From positions 124,001 through 188,000 of the forward strand of contig NZ_JAHTKP010000009.1 in NCBI RefSeq assembly GCF_019192735.1: DNA of 64,000 nt. The letters are read 5' to 3'. Shown piece by piece: positions 9,084-17,368 of the stretch. Position 1 is the first letter of the stretch, and every line of letters starts with the position of its first letter. The notes below the pieces were generated by a model that had not been told where the DNA came from, made no database searches, and was given only the letters and a program-made list of their open reading frames with translations. This DNA comes from Kitasatospora aureofaciens. Lineage in GTDB: Bacteria > Actinomycetota > Actinomycetes > Streptomycetales > Streptomycetaceae. The position numbers and the translations under genes are program-made.

Positions 9084-10613
9084 GTGACAGGCGACTACCT
9101 CACCCGTATCGGCACCCTCATCCGTACCGCGCGCCAGCACCGCGGCTGGTCCCAGGCGCAGCTCGGCGAGGCCCTCGGCACCAGCCAGAGCGCGGTCAAC
9201 CGCATCGAACAGGGCAAGCAGAACGTCAGCCTTGAGATGATCGCCCGCATCGGCGAAGCCCTCGACAGCGAGATCGTCTCCCTCGGCTACTCCGGTCCGA
9301 TGCACCTGCGGGTCGCCGGCGGCACTCGCCTCTCCGGCGCCATCGACGTCCGCAGCAGCAAGAACGCCTGCGTCGCGATCCTGTGCGCCTCGCTGCTGAC
9401 CACCGGCCGCACCACGATCCGCAGCGTCGCCCGGATCGAAGAGGTCTACCGCATCCTTGAGGTGCTCACCAGCATCGGCGTCAAGAGCCGCTGGATCAAC
9501 GGCGGCCGCGACCTCGAACTCACCCCGCCCGCCGAGCTCGACCTCGCCGCGATGGATGTCGAGGCCGCCCGCCGCACCCGCAGCGTGCTGATGTTCCTCG
9601 GCCCGCTGATGCACCGCGCCCAGCACTTCGCCATCCCGTACGCGGGCGGCTGCGACCTCGGCACCCGGACCGTCCAGCCGCACCTGACCGCGCTGCGCCG
9701 CTTCGGCCTGGAGGTCGCCACCACCGGCGGCGCCTACCACGCCTCGGTCGAGCCGGGCACCCTGCTGGACCGCCCGATCGTGCTGACCGAGCGCGGCGAC
9801 ACGGTCACCGAGAACGCCCTGCTCGCCGCCGCCCGGCACGACGGCGTCAGCGTGATCCGCAACGCCTCGCCCAACTACATGGTCCAGGACCTCTGCTTCT
9901 TCCTGGAGAAGCTGGGCGTGAAGATCGAGGGCATCGGCACCACCACCCTCACCGTGCACGGCGTGCCCGAGATCACCTGCGACGTCGACTACACCCCGGC
10001 CGAGGACCCGGTGGAGGCGATGAGCCTGCTCGCCGCCGCCGTCGTCACCTCCTCCGAGCTGACGATCCGCCGGGTGCCGATCGAGTTCCTGGAGATCGAG
10101 CTCGCGGTCCTGGAGGGCATGGGCCTCGACTACGACCGCACTCCCGAGTACCCGGCCCACAACGGCCACACCCGCCTGGTCGACCTCACCGTGCGCCCGT
10201 CCAAGCTGACCGCGCCGATCGACACCATCCACCCGATGCCGTTCCCCGGCATCAACATCGACAACGTGCCGTTCTTCGCCGCCATCGCCGCGGCGGCCCA
10301 CGGCACCACGATGATCCACGACTGGGTCTACGACAACCGCGCGATATATCTCACCGAGCTGACCCGGCTCGGCGCGGACGTCAAGCTCCTCGACCCGCAC
10401 CGCGTCCTGGTCCAGGGCCCGACCCGCTGGCGCGCCGCCGAGATGATGTGCCCGCCCGCCCTGCGCCCCGCCGTGGTCATCCTCCTCGCCATGCTCGCCG
10501 CCCAGGGCACCTCCGTCCTGCGCAACGTCTACGTCATCAACCGGGGCTACGAGGACCTCGCCGAGCGCCTCAACTCCATCGGCGCCCAGATCGAGACCTT
10601 CCGCGACATCTGA
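9084..10613 (+). CDS. XRE-MurA fusion: enolpyruvyl transferase with N-terminal HTH
   Basis: About 509 residues. Residues 6-65 form a XRE/Cro-type helix-turn-helix (IGTLIRTARQHRGWSQAQLG, then GTSQSAVNRIEQGKQNVS). From about residue 75 to the end it is a full UDP-N-acetylglucosamine 1-carboxyvinyltransferase fold (MHLRVAGGTRLSGAIDVRSS KNA motif). The catalytic cysteine loop is kept as GGCDLG with Cys at about residue 190, so an enzyme is possible. The start is either GTG 9084 (leaderless geometry) or ATG 9072 (four residues more). MurA normally has about 420 residues and no DNA-binding domain, so this may be a regulator that senses a cell-wall precursor rather than the main MurA. It is bounded downstream by two hairpins. 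Confidence 0.85.
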   Translation: MTGDYLTRIGTLIRTARQHRGWSQAQLGEALGTSQSAVNRIEQGKQNVSLEMIARIGEALDSEIVSLGYSGPMHLRVAGGTRLSGAIDVRSSKNACVAILCASLLTTGRTTIRSVARIEEVYRILEVLTSIGVKSRWINGGRDLELTPPAELDLAAMDVEAARRTRSVLMFLGPLMHRAQHFAIPYAGGCDLGTRTVQPHLTALRRFGLEVATTGGAYHASVEPGTLLDRPIVLTERGDTVTENALLAAARHDGVSVIRNASPNYMVQDLCFFLEKLGVKIEGIGTTTLTVHGVPEITCDVDYTPAEDPVEAMSLLAAAVVTSSELTIRRVPIEFLEIELAVLEGMGLDYDRTPEYPAHNGHTRLVDLTVRPSKLTAPIDTIHPMPFPGINIDNVPFFAAIAAAAHGTTMIHDWVYDNRAIYLTELTRLGADVKLLDPHRVLVQGPTRWRAAEMMCPPALRPAVVILLAMLAAQGTSVLRNVYVINRGYEDLAERLNSIGAQIETFRDI

Positions 10614-10630
10614 GCCTTGGTCACATCGCC

Positions 10631-10657
10631 GTCCGGCCTCACCCGTTGAGGCCGGAC
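10631..10657. terminator. Bidirectional hairpin terminator
   Basis: GTCCGGCCTCA-CCCGT-TGAGGCCGGAC: a perfect 11-bp stem with a 5-base loop, 17 bases after the XRE-MurA stop, between convergent genes. Confidence 0.8.
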
Positions 10658-10675
10658 AGCAACAGCGCCACATCC

Positions 10676-10710
10676 AACCCGGTGTTCAGGTACTCCACGA
10701 ACACCGGGTT
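10676..10710. terminator. Second hairpin between convergent genes
   Basis: AACCCGGTGTTC and GAACACCGGGTT form a perfect 12-bp stem around an 11-base loop. With the hairpin at 10631 it makes a double terminator between the XRE-MurA gene and cobK; this one may serve cobK on the minus strand. Confidence 0.65.
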
Positions 10711-10782
10711 GTTCAGTGCCCAGGCTTCCGAGGCGCGCCGTTCGCAGGCCGGGCCAACCCGTACCGGCCGTAACCGCCGCCC

Positions 10783-11523
10783 CTAGCCTGCCATTTCGGC
10801 CAACCACCGGACCGCTCCCGGCACGTCCGGGGCGACCGGGACGCCGGCCGGTACCGGCGGACGCTCCACGACGACCACGGGCAGCCCGAGTTCGCGCGCG
10901 GCCGTGAGCTTGGGCGCGGTGGCGGCGCCGCCGCTGTCCTTGGTGACCAGGACGTCGATCCGGTGCTCGCGCAGCAGCGCCCGCTCGTCGTCCAGGGTGA
11001 ACGGGCCGCGGTCCAGCAGGACTTCGAGCGCGGACGGCAGCGGAGGCTCGGGCGGGTCGACCGAGCGGGCCAGGAAGTGCAGACCGTCGAGGTGGGCGAA
11101 GGTGCCGATGCCCTGCCGCCCGGTGGTGAGGAACACCCGACGCCCGAGCCCGGGCAGCAGCTCGGCCGCTGCGGCGAGTGAGGGCACGGGGTGCCAGCGG
11201 TCCCCGGCGACCGGCGTCCAGCCGGGCCGCCGCAGGGCCAGGAGCGGCACGCCGGTGGCGGCGGCCGCGAGGGCGGCGTTGCGGGAGATGCCGGCCGCGA
11301 ACGGGTGGGTGGCGTCCACCACGGCGGCCACCCGTTCGGCGCGCAGCCACGCCGTGAGCCCGTCCGGACCGCCGAAGCCGCCGATCCTCACCTCCCCGGC
11401 GGGCAACCGGGGTTGGGCCACCCGGCCGGCCAGCGAGCTGGTGACCCGAAGAGCGGACGGGACGAGCGCCTCGGCCAGCGCCCGGCCCTCGGTCGTCCCG
11501 CCCAGGATCAGGACGTGCCGCAT
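10783..11523 (-). CDS. cobK: CobK, precorrin-6A reductase
   Basis: A 246-residue NADPH-dependent precorrin-6A reductase (CobK/CbiJ). The N-terminal LILGGTTEGRALAEAL nucleotide-binding loop, the VVDATHPFAAGISRNA block and the C-terminal DVLVTKDSGGAATAPKLTAA segment are diagnostic. It is the last gene of the cobL-cobM-cobK operon; its ATG overlaps the cobM stop by one base (TGATG). It ends near two terminator hairpins. Confidence 0.95.
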   Translation of the reverse strand: MRHVLILGGTTEGRALAEALVPSALRVTSSLAGRVAQPRLPAGEVRIGGFGGPDGLTAWLRAERVAAVVDATHPFAAGISRNAALAAAATGVPLLALRRPGWTPVAGDRWHPVPSLAAAAELLPGLGRRVFLTTGRQGIGTFAHLDGLHFLARSVDPPEPPLPSALEVLLDRGPFTLDDERALLREHRIDVLVTKDSGGAATAPKLTAARELGLPVVVVERPPVPAGVPVAPDVPGAVRWLAEMAG

Positions 11524-12284
11524 CAGGCGCCGCAGGGCTCGTGCGGGCGCTCACGGTCCGCCGAGTAGAGGTGGCTGTCGCGGAACTGCTCGGCGGCCAG
11601 CGTCCGCCCGACGATGATCACCGCGGTGCGGACCACGCCGGCCGCCTTGACCTGTGCCGCGATGTCGGCGAGCGTGCCGCGCAGCACCAGTTCGTCGGGG
11701 CGGCTGGCCATCGCGACGACGGCGGTCGGGCAGTCGGCGCCGTATTGCGGCAGCAGTTGCTCGACGACGTCGTCCACGTAGCCGGCGGCCAGGTGCAGCA
11801 CAAGTAGGGCGCCGCTGCGGCCGAGGGTGGCGAGGTCCTCGCCCTCGGGCATGGGGGTGGCGCGCTTGGCGATGCGGGTGAGGATGACGGTCTGACCGAC
11901 GGTCGGCACGGTCAACTCACGCTTCAGCGCTGCCGCTGCGGCGGCGAAGGCGGGCACGCCGGGGACCACCTCGTACGGCACGCCGACCGCGTCCAGGCGG
12001 CGCATCTGCTCGGCGACGGCGGAGAAGACGGACGGGTCGCCGGAGTGCAGCCGGGCCACGTCCTGCCCGGCCTCGTGGGCGCGGACCAGTTCGGCGATGA
12101 TCTGGTCCAGGTTGAGCTGCGCGGTGTCGACGAGGCGGGCGCCGGCCGGGCACTCGTCGAGCAGTTCGCGCGGCACCAGGCTGCCGGCGTAGAGGCAGAC
12201 CTCGGCGCGGGCCAGGATGCGCTGGCCGCGCAGGGTGATCAGGTCGGCGGCGCCCGGGCCGGCTCCGATGAAGTAGACGGTCAC
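11523..12284 (-). CDS. cobM: CobM, precorrin-4 C11-methyltransferase
   Basis: A 253-residue SAM-dependent methyltransferase of the tetrapyrrole methylase superfamily acting at C11 of precorrin-4. Visible: VYFIGAGPGAADLITLRGQR (SAM loop), YAGSLVPRELL, ARLHSGDPSVFSAVAEQ and TVPTVGQTVILTR with the SRPDE block near the C-terminus; these match CobM/CbiF. The GTG start at 12284 overlaps the cobL stop by GTGA. Confidence 0.95.
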   Translation of the reverse strand: MTVYFIGAGPGAADLITLRGQRILARAEVCLYAGSLVPRELLDECPAGARLVDTAQLNLDQIIAELVRAHEAGQDVARLHSGDPSVFSAVAEQMRRLDAVGVPYEVVPGVPAFAAAAAALKRELTVPTVGQTVILTRIAKRATPMPEGEDLATLGRSGALLVLHLAAGYVDDVVEQLLPQYGADCPTAVVAMASRPDELVLRGTLADIAAQVKAAGVVRTAVIIVGRTLAAEQFRDSHLYSADRERPHEPCGA

Positions 12285-13519
12285 GAGGCGTCCTCCTGAG
12301 GGGTGTTGGGCTTGACGGCGGACCACTGGGTGACCGGCATGGCCTGCCGCCACCCGGTGAAGCCGCCGACCGGGACGGCGTGGGCGACGGCGAGTCGCAG
12401 CAACTCGCCGCTGTGGCGCCGGTACCAGTCGGTGAGCAGCGCCTCGGACTCCAGCGTCACGGTGTTGGCGACCAGCCGGCCGCCCGGCGGCAAAGCGGCC
12501 CAGCAACTCTCCAGCAGGCCGGGCGCGGTGAGGCCTCCGCCGATGAACACGGCGTCAGGGGTGGGAAGTTCAGCGAGCGCGGCGGGGGCGGGGCCGGTCA
12601 CCACGCGCAGCCGGGGCACGCCGAGCGCGGCGGCGTTGCGGGCGATCCGCTCGGCCCGGACGGGGTCGCGCTCGACGCTGACGGCCCGGCAGTCGCGGTG
12701 GGCGCGCAGCCACTCGATCGCGATCGAGCCGGAGCCGCCGCCGACGTCCCACAGCAGTTCGCCGGGGGCGGGCGCGAGGGTGGCGAGGGTGGCGGCGCGG
12801 ACGTGGCGCTTGGTGAGCTGGCCGTCGCTCTCGTACGCGGCGTCGGGCAGGCCGGGGACGAGGGAGGTACGAGGGCCGTCGCCGAGGTCGACGGCGATGA
12901 CGTTCAGCGGGTCGCCGGGCGGGTGCGGCCAGGCGTCCGCCGGACCGTCGAGCTGCCGCTCGCTCGGGCCGCCGAGCTGTTCGAGCACCCGCAGGCGGGC
13001 GGTTCCGTAGCCGCGGGCGGTGAGCAGCGCGGCGACGGCGGCCGGGGTGGCGGCGTCGGCGCTGAGCACCAGCAGGCGGCGGCCGGGGTGGAGGGCGAGG
13101 GCGAGGGTGTCCAGCGGGCGGCCGACCAGGCTGACCACCTCGGTGGCCTCCAGCGGCCAGCCGAGGCGGGCGCAGGCATAGGAGACGGAGGACGGGTGCG
13201 GCAGGACGCGCAGCCGCTCGGCGCCGACCGTCTCGGCGAGGGTGCGGCCGATGCCGTAGAACATCGGGTCGCCGCTGGCGAGTACGGCCACCCGTCGGCC
13301 GGCGTGTGCGGCGAGCAGCCCGGGGACGGCCGGGCGCAGCGGGGACGGCCACGGGACGCGCTCGGCGGGGACCTCGTCGTGGGGGAGGAGGTCCAGCTGC
13401 CGGGGGCCGCCGACGACTACCTCGGCCGCCCGCAGTGCGGCCCGGGAGGTGGCGGCGAGGCCGGGCCAGCCGTCGGCCCCGATCCCGACGACGGTGATCG
13501 GGGGTGGCAGCTCGGGCAC
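12281..13519 (-). CDS. cobL: CobL, precorrin-6Y C5,15-methyltransferase (decarboxylating)
   Basis: A 412-residue bifunctional enzyme that methylates C5 and C15 and decarboxylates the C12 acetate. The N-terminal half (residues about 5-200) is CbiE-like (ITVVGIGADGWPGL, LASGDPMFYGIGRTLAE); the C-terminal half (about 225-400) is a CbiT-like class I methyltransferase (ELLWDVGGGSGSIAIEWLRA, PDAVFIGGGLT). The GTG at 13519 follows a GAGGAG site by 8 bases and is the first plausible start; more upstream codons lack the domain. It heads the cobL-cobM-cobK operon. Heptad element B lies 120 bases upstream. Confidence 0.95.
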   Translation of the reverse strand: MPELPPPITVVGIGADGWPGLAATSRAALRAAEVVVGGPRQLDLLPHDEVPAERVPWPSPLRPAVPGLLAAHAGRRVAVLASGDPMFYGIGRTLAETVGAERLRVLPHPSSVSYACARLGWPLEATEVVSLVGRPLDTLALALHPGRRLLVLSADAATPAAVAALLTARGYGTARLRVLEQLGGPSERQLDGPADAWPHPPGDPLNVIAVDLGDGPRTSLVPGLPDAAYESDGQLTKRHVRAATLATLAPAPGELLWDVGGGSGSIAIEWLRAHRDCRAVSVERDPVRAERIARNAAALGVPRLRVVTGPAPAALAELPTPDAVFIGGGLTAPGLLESCWAALPPGGRLVANTVTLESEALLTDWYRRHSGELLRLAVAHAVPVGGFTGWRQAMPVTQWSAVKPNTPQEDAS

Positions 13520-13642
13520 CGGGTGGCTCCTCGTGGTTCGGCGGGCCGTGAGTACGAAACGCAAGTGGCCGGGGCAGCCTACCTGGCGGTATGTCGGCGG
13601 GCTGTGGGCGGCCTTCGGTCGGAGGAGGTGGGGCGAGGGAGC

Positions 13643-13733
13643 GGATGACAACCGACAGGCGACAACTAACAGATGACAGATAACAGATTTCGAAATCTGT
13701 AATCTGTTAGTTGTTTGCCATCACCTGTCCGCC
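13643..13733. repeat. Heptad-repeat hairpin element B
   Basis: Left units: GGATGAC, AACCGAC, AGGCGAC, AACTAAC, AGATGAC, AGATAAC. The centre is a perfect palindrome, AGATTTCGAAATCT. Right units: GTAATCT, GTTAGTT, GTTTGCC, ATCACCT, GTCCGCC. Compared with the left arm the right arm lacks one unit (the partner of AGATGAC). Its right edge overlaps the last codons and the stop (13721) of the minus-strand gamma-glutamylcyclotransferase-like gene. This copy lies between genes in the same direction, not between convergent ones. Confidence 0.85.
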
Positions 13734-14140
13734 CAGTCCCCCGAGACGATGAGCGCCGGCCGCGCCCGCAGCCGCTCGGCCGCCGCCGGCCCGGCCAGGT
13801 ACACCCACGCCTCCCGGGCCTCGCCCGCCTCCGTCCGCACCACCATCCGCCGCCGCACGTAGAGGCCCGCCCCGTCGGCGCGGCACCCTTCCAACTCGTC
13901 CAGCGTCGCGAGCGCGCCCGCGTACGCGCCCGGGCGTACGCTGACGAGTTCACCCACGATCCGGCGCCCGGGCGTCGGATCCGGCACCGCCCACGGGAAC
14001 CCGGGGCCGTCGTGCAGCGCGGCGCCCTCCAGGACGGCCGGGCGAATGTCGGCGCAGCGACCGGCCAGGTGGGTGACATGGTTGTGGCCGTCGCTGCGCA
14101 GGGTGCCGTAGACGAAGAACGGCAGCGCCTCGTCGGACAC
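13721..14140 (-). CDS. Gamma-glutamylcyclotransferase-fold protein (AIG2/GGCT-like)
   Basis: A 139-residue protein with the GGCT-like fold: FFVYGTLRSDGHNHVTHL near the N-terminus (the YGTLR substrate loop), then the GALATLDELEGC segment containing the acidic residue expected at the catalytic position, and a C-terminal VYLAG strand. Members cyclise gamma-glutamyl peptides or amines; the substrate cannot be read from the sequence. The GTG at 14140 has an AGGAGG site 8 bases upstream, better than more distal codons. The last codons lie inside heptad element B. Confidence 0.8.
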   Translation of the reverse strand: MSDEALPFFVYGTLRSDGHNHVTHLAGRCADIRPAVLEGAALHDGPGFPWAVPDPTPGRRIVGELVSVRPGAYAGALATLDELEGCRADGAGLYVRRRMVVRTEAGEAREAWVYLAGPAAAERLRARPALIVSGDWADR

Positions 14141-14273
14141 GGGTTCGACCTCCTGGCTGGGAGAGGGCCCACGGTACGTCCTCGCGCCCACTTCGTGATA
14201 CCCACTGGCGCACAGGGCCGCCGATGCGCTGTCATGGCGGGTGTTCGGCCAGCACCGTCCAAGGGAGACACAC

Positions 14274-15266
14274 ATGACAGCGCCCGCCTCCTCCCGATCA
14301 GCCAAGGCCTCCGCCGCCGCTGCCTCCTCCGACGCCACCCGTCCGGCCCGGCTCGGCGGGGCGGTCTGGCTGGCGCTCGCCGTGGTCTACGTGGTGTGGG
14401 GCTCCACCTACCTGGCGATCCGGATCACGCTGGAGACGATGCCGTCCTTCCTCTCCGCCGCCGCCCGCTTCCTCACCGCCGGCCTGCTGCTGACCGGTTT
14501 CGTGCTCGTCCGCCAGGGCCCGGCCGGCCTGCGGGTGAGCCTGCGCCAGTTCGGCTCCGCCGCGCTGGTCGGCGTGCTGCTGCTGACCGGCGGCAACGGG
14601 CTGGTGGTACTGGGCGAGCGGTCGGTGCCGTCCGGCCTGGCCGCGCTGCTGGTCGCCGCCGTCCCGTTGTGGATGGTCCTGCTGACGGCGGTCGTCGGCG
14701 GCGAGCGCCCGAAGCGCGCCGAACTGGCCGGGGTGCTGCTCGGGCTGGTCGGCCTCGCCGTGCTCTCCGCCCCCGCGATCGGCGGGGACATCGCGCCGCT
14801 CAGCGTGATCCTGATCATCTGCGCCACCCTGACCTGGGCGGCCGGCTCGTTCGCGAGCAAGCGCATCCCCATGCCGGGCAACGTCCTCGCCGCGAGCGGC
14901 TATCAGATGCTCGCGGGCGGGCTCGGCGATCTGCTGATCGGACTGGTGCGCGGCGAAACGCACGGCCTGGACCTGGCCGCCGTCTCCGGCCGGTCCTGGC
15001 TGGCCCTCGCCTACTTGGTGCTGTTCGGCTCGCTGCTCGCCTTCACCGCGTACGCGTGGCTGCTGCGGTCCGCGCCGCTTACCCTGGTCGCGACCTACGC
15101 GTACGTGAACCCGGTGGTGGCGGTGCTGCTGGGCTGGCTGATCCTGGCCGAGCCGCTGACCGGCCCGACGCTTGCGGGCGGCGGGATCGTGGTGGCCGGG
15201 GTCTGCCTCGTCGTGAGTGTCAGCCGGAAGCCGTCGAAGCCCGGTCGGCGGCCATCGCGTACGTGA
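14274..15266 (+). CDS. DMT/EamA-family transporter (YedA-like)
   Basis: A 330-residue integral membrane protein with about ten hydrophobic segments in two EamA repeats (first from about residue 30, second from about residue 180). The first repeat carries VVWGSTYLAIRITLETMPSF, characteristic of drug/metabolite exporters of the YedA/RhtA type. The substrate is unknown. The ATG at 14274 follows GGGAG. The 3' end overlaps the convergent reductase gene by 47 bases. Confidence 0.88.
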   Translation: MTAPASSRSAKASAAAASSDATRPARLGGAVWLALAVVYVVWGSTYLAIRITLETMPSFLSAAARFLTAGLLLTGFVLVRQGPAGLRVSLRQFGSAALVGVLLLTGGNGLVVLGERSVPSGLAALLVAAVPLWMVLLTAVVGGERPKRAELAGVLLGLVGLAVLSAPAIGGDIAPLSVILIICATLTWAAGSFASKRIPMPGNVLAASGYQMLAGGLGDLLIGLVRGETHGLDLAAVSGRSWLALAYLVLFGSLLAFTAYAWLLRSAPLTLVATYAYVNPVVAVLLGWLILAEPLTGPTLAGGGIVVAGVCLVVSVSRKPSKPGRRPSRT

Positions 15267-15825
15267 GGACGACGTTGCCCCGCTCGAAGATCCGGCTGTC
15301 GGTGAGGGCGAAGGCGCGCGGCGTGAACTCCGCACGGAACAGCGGGATGCCGGAGCCCGCTACCACCGGGTACTGCTTGACGATCAACTCGTCGATCTCG
15401 GGCAGTAGTTGGCCCGCCAGGTCCGCGCCGCCGCAGAGCCAGATGTCGAGCCCGTCCTCCTGCTTGAGCCGGCGGACGACGGTCAGCGGATCCTCGGCGG
15501 TGACCTCCACCGCCGGGTCCGGGCTCGTGCCGAGCGAGCGCGAGAACACGATCTGCCGCAGGTGGGCGTAGGGGCTGGTGAGGCCGACGGCCAGCCCCGG
15601 GTCGTAGGTGCCTCGCCCCATGAGGACGGTGTCGAAGCGCTTGTTGGGCGCATCCGCGACGCCGAACGCCGCGCGGGCGGGGGTGGGCAGGGCGTCCGAG
15701 TACTCGGACATGAGCACCGGGACGTAGTCCTCGGTGAGGTAGGGCGCGAAGAAGTCGAAGTCGCCGTCGGTGCCGGCGATGTAGCCGTCGATGGTGGCGC
15801 CGATGAAGTACGTGAGCTTGCGCAT
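15220..15825 (-). CDS. Dihydrofolate reductase / RibD C-terminal family oxidoreductase
   Basis: A 201-residue NAD(P)H-dependent reductase of the RibD-C fold: KLTYFIGATIDGYIAGTDGD at the N-terminus, VLMGRGTYDPGL (the MGRxTY motif), WLCGGADLAGQLL (nucleotide-binding GG loop). Such proteins reduce pterin- or ribosylpyrimidine-like compounds or detoxify xenobiotics; the true substrate is unknown. It is divergent from a TetR regulator with a shared operator-like sequence between them, and is probably its target. Confidence 0.85.
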   Translation of the reverse strand: MRKLTYFIGATIDGYIAGTDGDFDFFAPYLTEDYVPVLMSEYSDALPTPARAAFGVADAPNKRFDTVLMGRGTYDPGLAVGLTSPYAHLRQIVFSRSLGTSPDPAVEVTAEDPLTVVRRLKQEDGLDIWLCGGADLAGQLLPEIDELIVKQYPVVAGSGIPLFRAEFTPRAFALTDSRIFERGNVVLTYAMAADRASTASG

Positions 15826-15898
15826 TCAGGTCCTTGGGGTCGCGGAGGATTGGAGAGTGGTGGAGAGGGCGCTCGGTCCGGTGAGGCCCGCCCTGGCC

Positions 15899-15934
15899 AA
15901 CCACTCCAGTTATAGTACTCCAGTCGTAGTGGTT
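15899..15934. promoter_or_regulatory. Operator-like repeats between reductase and TetR genes
   Basis: The 36 bases are bounded by AACCACT and AGTGGTT (7-bp inverted repeat). Inside is a direct repeat, ACTCCAGTTATAG and ACTCCAGTCGTAG. The block is AT-rich relative to its surroundings and lies 20 bases before the tetR start, as expected for a TetR-family operator controlling both divergent genes. Confidence 0.6.
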
Positions 15935-15953
15935 ATCAAGAGAGAATCGGCCC

Positions 15954-16529
15954 ATGGTCCAGAATCCCGCCCGTCGCACCGCCCTCGCTGACGCCGCCAT
16001 CGACGTCCTCGCCCGCGAGGGCGCCCGCGGCCTCACCTTCCGCGCGGTCGACGTCGAGGCCGGCGTCCCGAACGGCACGGCGTCCAACTACTTCGCCAAC
16101 CGCGACGACCTGCTCCACCAGACCGCCCGCCACATCCACCATCGGCTCACCCCGGACCCGCTGATCCTCGCCGAGCTGCTGCGCGCCCCCCGCGACCGCG
16201 CGCTCGTCACGGCGCTGATGCACGACCTGATCCGCCGCATCTCCGCCGACCGCGCCGGCTACCTGGCGATGCTCGAACTGCGCCTGGAGGCCACCCGCCG
16301 ACCCGAGTTGCGCACCCAGCTCACCGGCACCATCCGGGAGGACCTGGAGAACAACATCGCCTACCACCTCGCCGAGGGCCTGCCCGGCGACCGCGACACC
16401 GTCGTCGTCCTCTACCTCGCCATGACCGGCCTGATCCTCGAACACCTCACCCTGCCCGAGGTGTTGGGCGTGGACGGCCTCGCCGCACTGGTCGACACCG
16501 TGGTCGGGCGGACCGTCCCGGCCACCTGA
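15954..16529 (+). CDS. TetR/AcrR family transcriptional repressor
   Basis: A 191-residue TetR-type regulator. The N-terminal helix-turn-helix spans about residues 8-55 (DAAIDVLAREGARGLTFRAV, then VPNGTASNYFANRDDLL). The C-terminal ligand domain is helical and unassigned. The ATG follows an AGAGAATCGGCCC stretch with a weak ribosome site. Divergent from the reductase gene; the inverted repeat between them is the likely binding site. Confidence 0.9.
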   Translation: MVQNPARRTALADAAIDVLAREGARGLTFRAVDVEAGVPNGTASNYFANRDDLLHQTARHIHHRLTPDPLILAELLRAPRDRALVTALMHDLIRRISADRAGYLAMLELRLEATRRPELRTQLTGTIREDLENNIAYHLAEGLPGDRDTVVVLYLAMTGLILEHLTLPEVLGVDGLAALVDTVVGRTVPAT

Positions 16530-16590
16530 CCGGGGCGGCCGGCTCGCGGGCGCGCCCCAACTCCCGTTGCGCAGAAGCAGAGCCTGAACG

Positions 16591-17154
16591 TCACAGCTCC
16601 TGCGGCGCTGTGCCCGTCCACCAGTTGCCGGGGGCCTCGGGGTCACGGCTGGTCCAGAACTCGATGATCGCGGAGGTGAATTCGTCCCCGGACAGCGTGC
16701 CGTCACCGTCGCGGTCGAGCCGACGGAACGCCTCGTCCGCGTCGTCGCGGGAGAGTCCGACGAAGTGGCCGCGCTGGAACACGAAGAACTCGCCCGCGTC
16801 CACCGTCCCGCTGCGGTCGGCGTCGGCCACCGCGAGGAACGCCTTGGCGAGCGCCCCGAGGCTGGCCTGCGCCGCCTCCGGGTCGTCCGCCAGCGAACTC
16901 GTCGAGCGGATGAACTGCTCGCGCGTGATCGACTCCGTCCCGGCCGGCAGCCGGGCGAGGTGCAGGTCGTGCCAGATCGTCAGATACGCGCGGACGATGA
17001 CCGCCTCGGCCTCCGAACCCTCCTGGTGTCCGAGCGAGCGCGCCACCGAGTGGCCCATGAGGACGTGGTCCCGCTCGGTGATCAGCCCGTCCCCGTCGGC
17101 GTCGAGGTACCCGAATCCGTGGTTGATCTTTGCGATGAGCAGCTCGTCCGACAT
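16591..17154 (-). CDS. EF-hand calcium-binding protein
   Basis: A 187-residue soluble protein with EF-hand loops: DADGDGLITERD near residue 19, a degenerate loop near residue 75 (LPAGTESITREQF), DADRSGTVDAGE near residue 125 and DRDGDGTLSGDE near residue 160. Three loops keep the Asp/Glu at positions 1, 3, 5 and 12 needed for calcium. It resembles calexcitin-like actinobacterial calcium sensors. No signal peptide is seen with the ATG at 17154 (GAGGGGAC upstream). An extended start at 17217 adds an Arg-rich tail and is less likely. Confidence 0.85.
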   Translation of the reverse strand: MSDELLIAKINHGFGYLDADGDGLITERDHVLMGHSVARSLGHQEGSEAEAVIVRAYLTIWHDLHLARLPAGTESITREQFIRSTSSLADDPEAAQASLGALAKAFLAVADADRSGTVDAGEFFVFQRGHFVGLSRDDADEAFRRLDRDGDGTLSGDEFTSAIIEFWTSRDPEAPGNWWTGTAPQEL

Positions 17155-17368
17155 ATGTCCCCTCGGTTGGCGATCTCTTGCGACACGACTGGCGATCTCA
17201 CGCCACGACGCCAGCACGCTAACGCCTCACCCTGAGGCCGCGCAGCCGAACGGTGAGCGAACAGTTACGCGTCCCCACCGCACGCGACTCGCATGGGTGA
17301 ATCGTCCACGATCCGCTGCCACACCCATGGCGCCGGTGATAGACGATCCGCCCCTCTGCAGCAGGACC

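Noticed and set aside
13520..13642. B12 riboswitch or other leader before cobL
   Set aside because: No conserved blocks; the region is ordinary GC-rich sequence.
17292..17329. CATGGGTG/CACCCATG inverted repeat near the EF-hand gene
   Set aside because: 8-bp arms with a 22-base spacer upstream of the gene, not convincing as terminator or operator.
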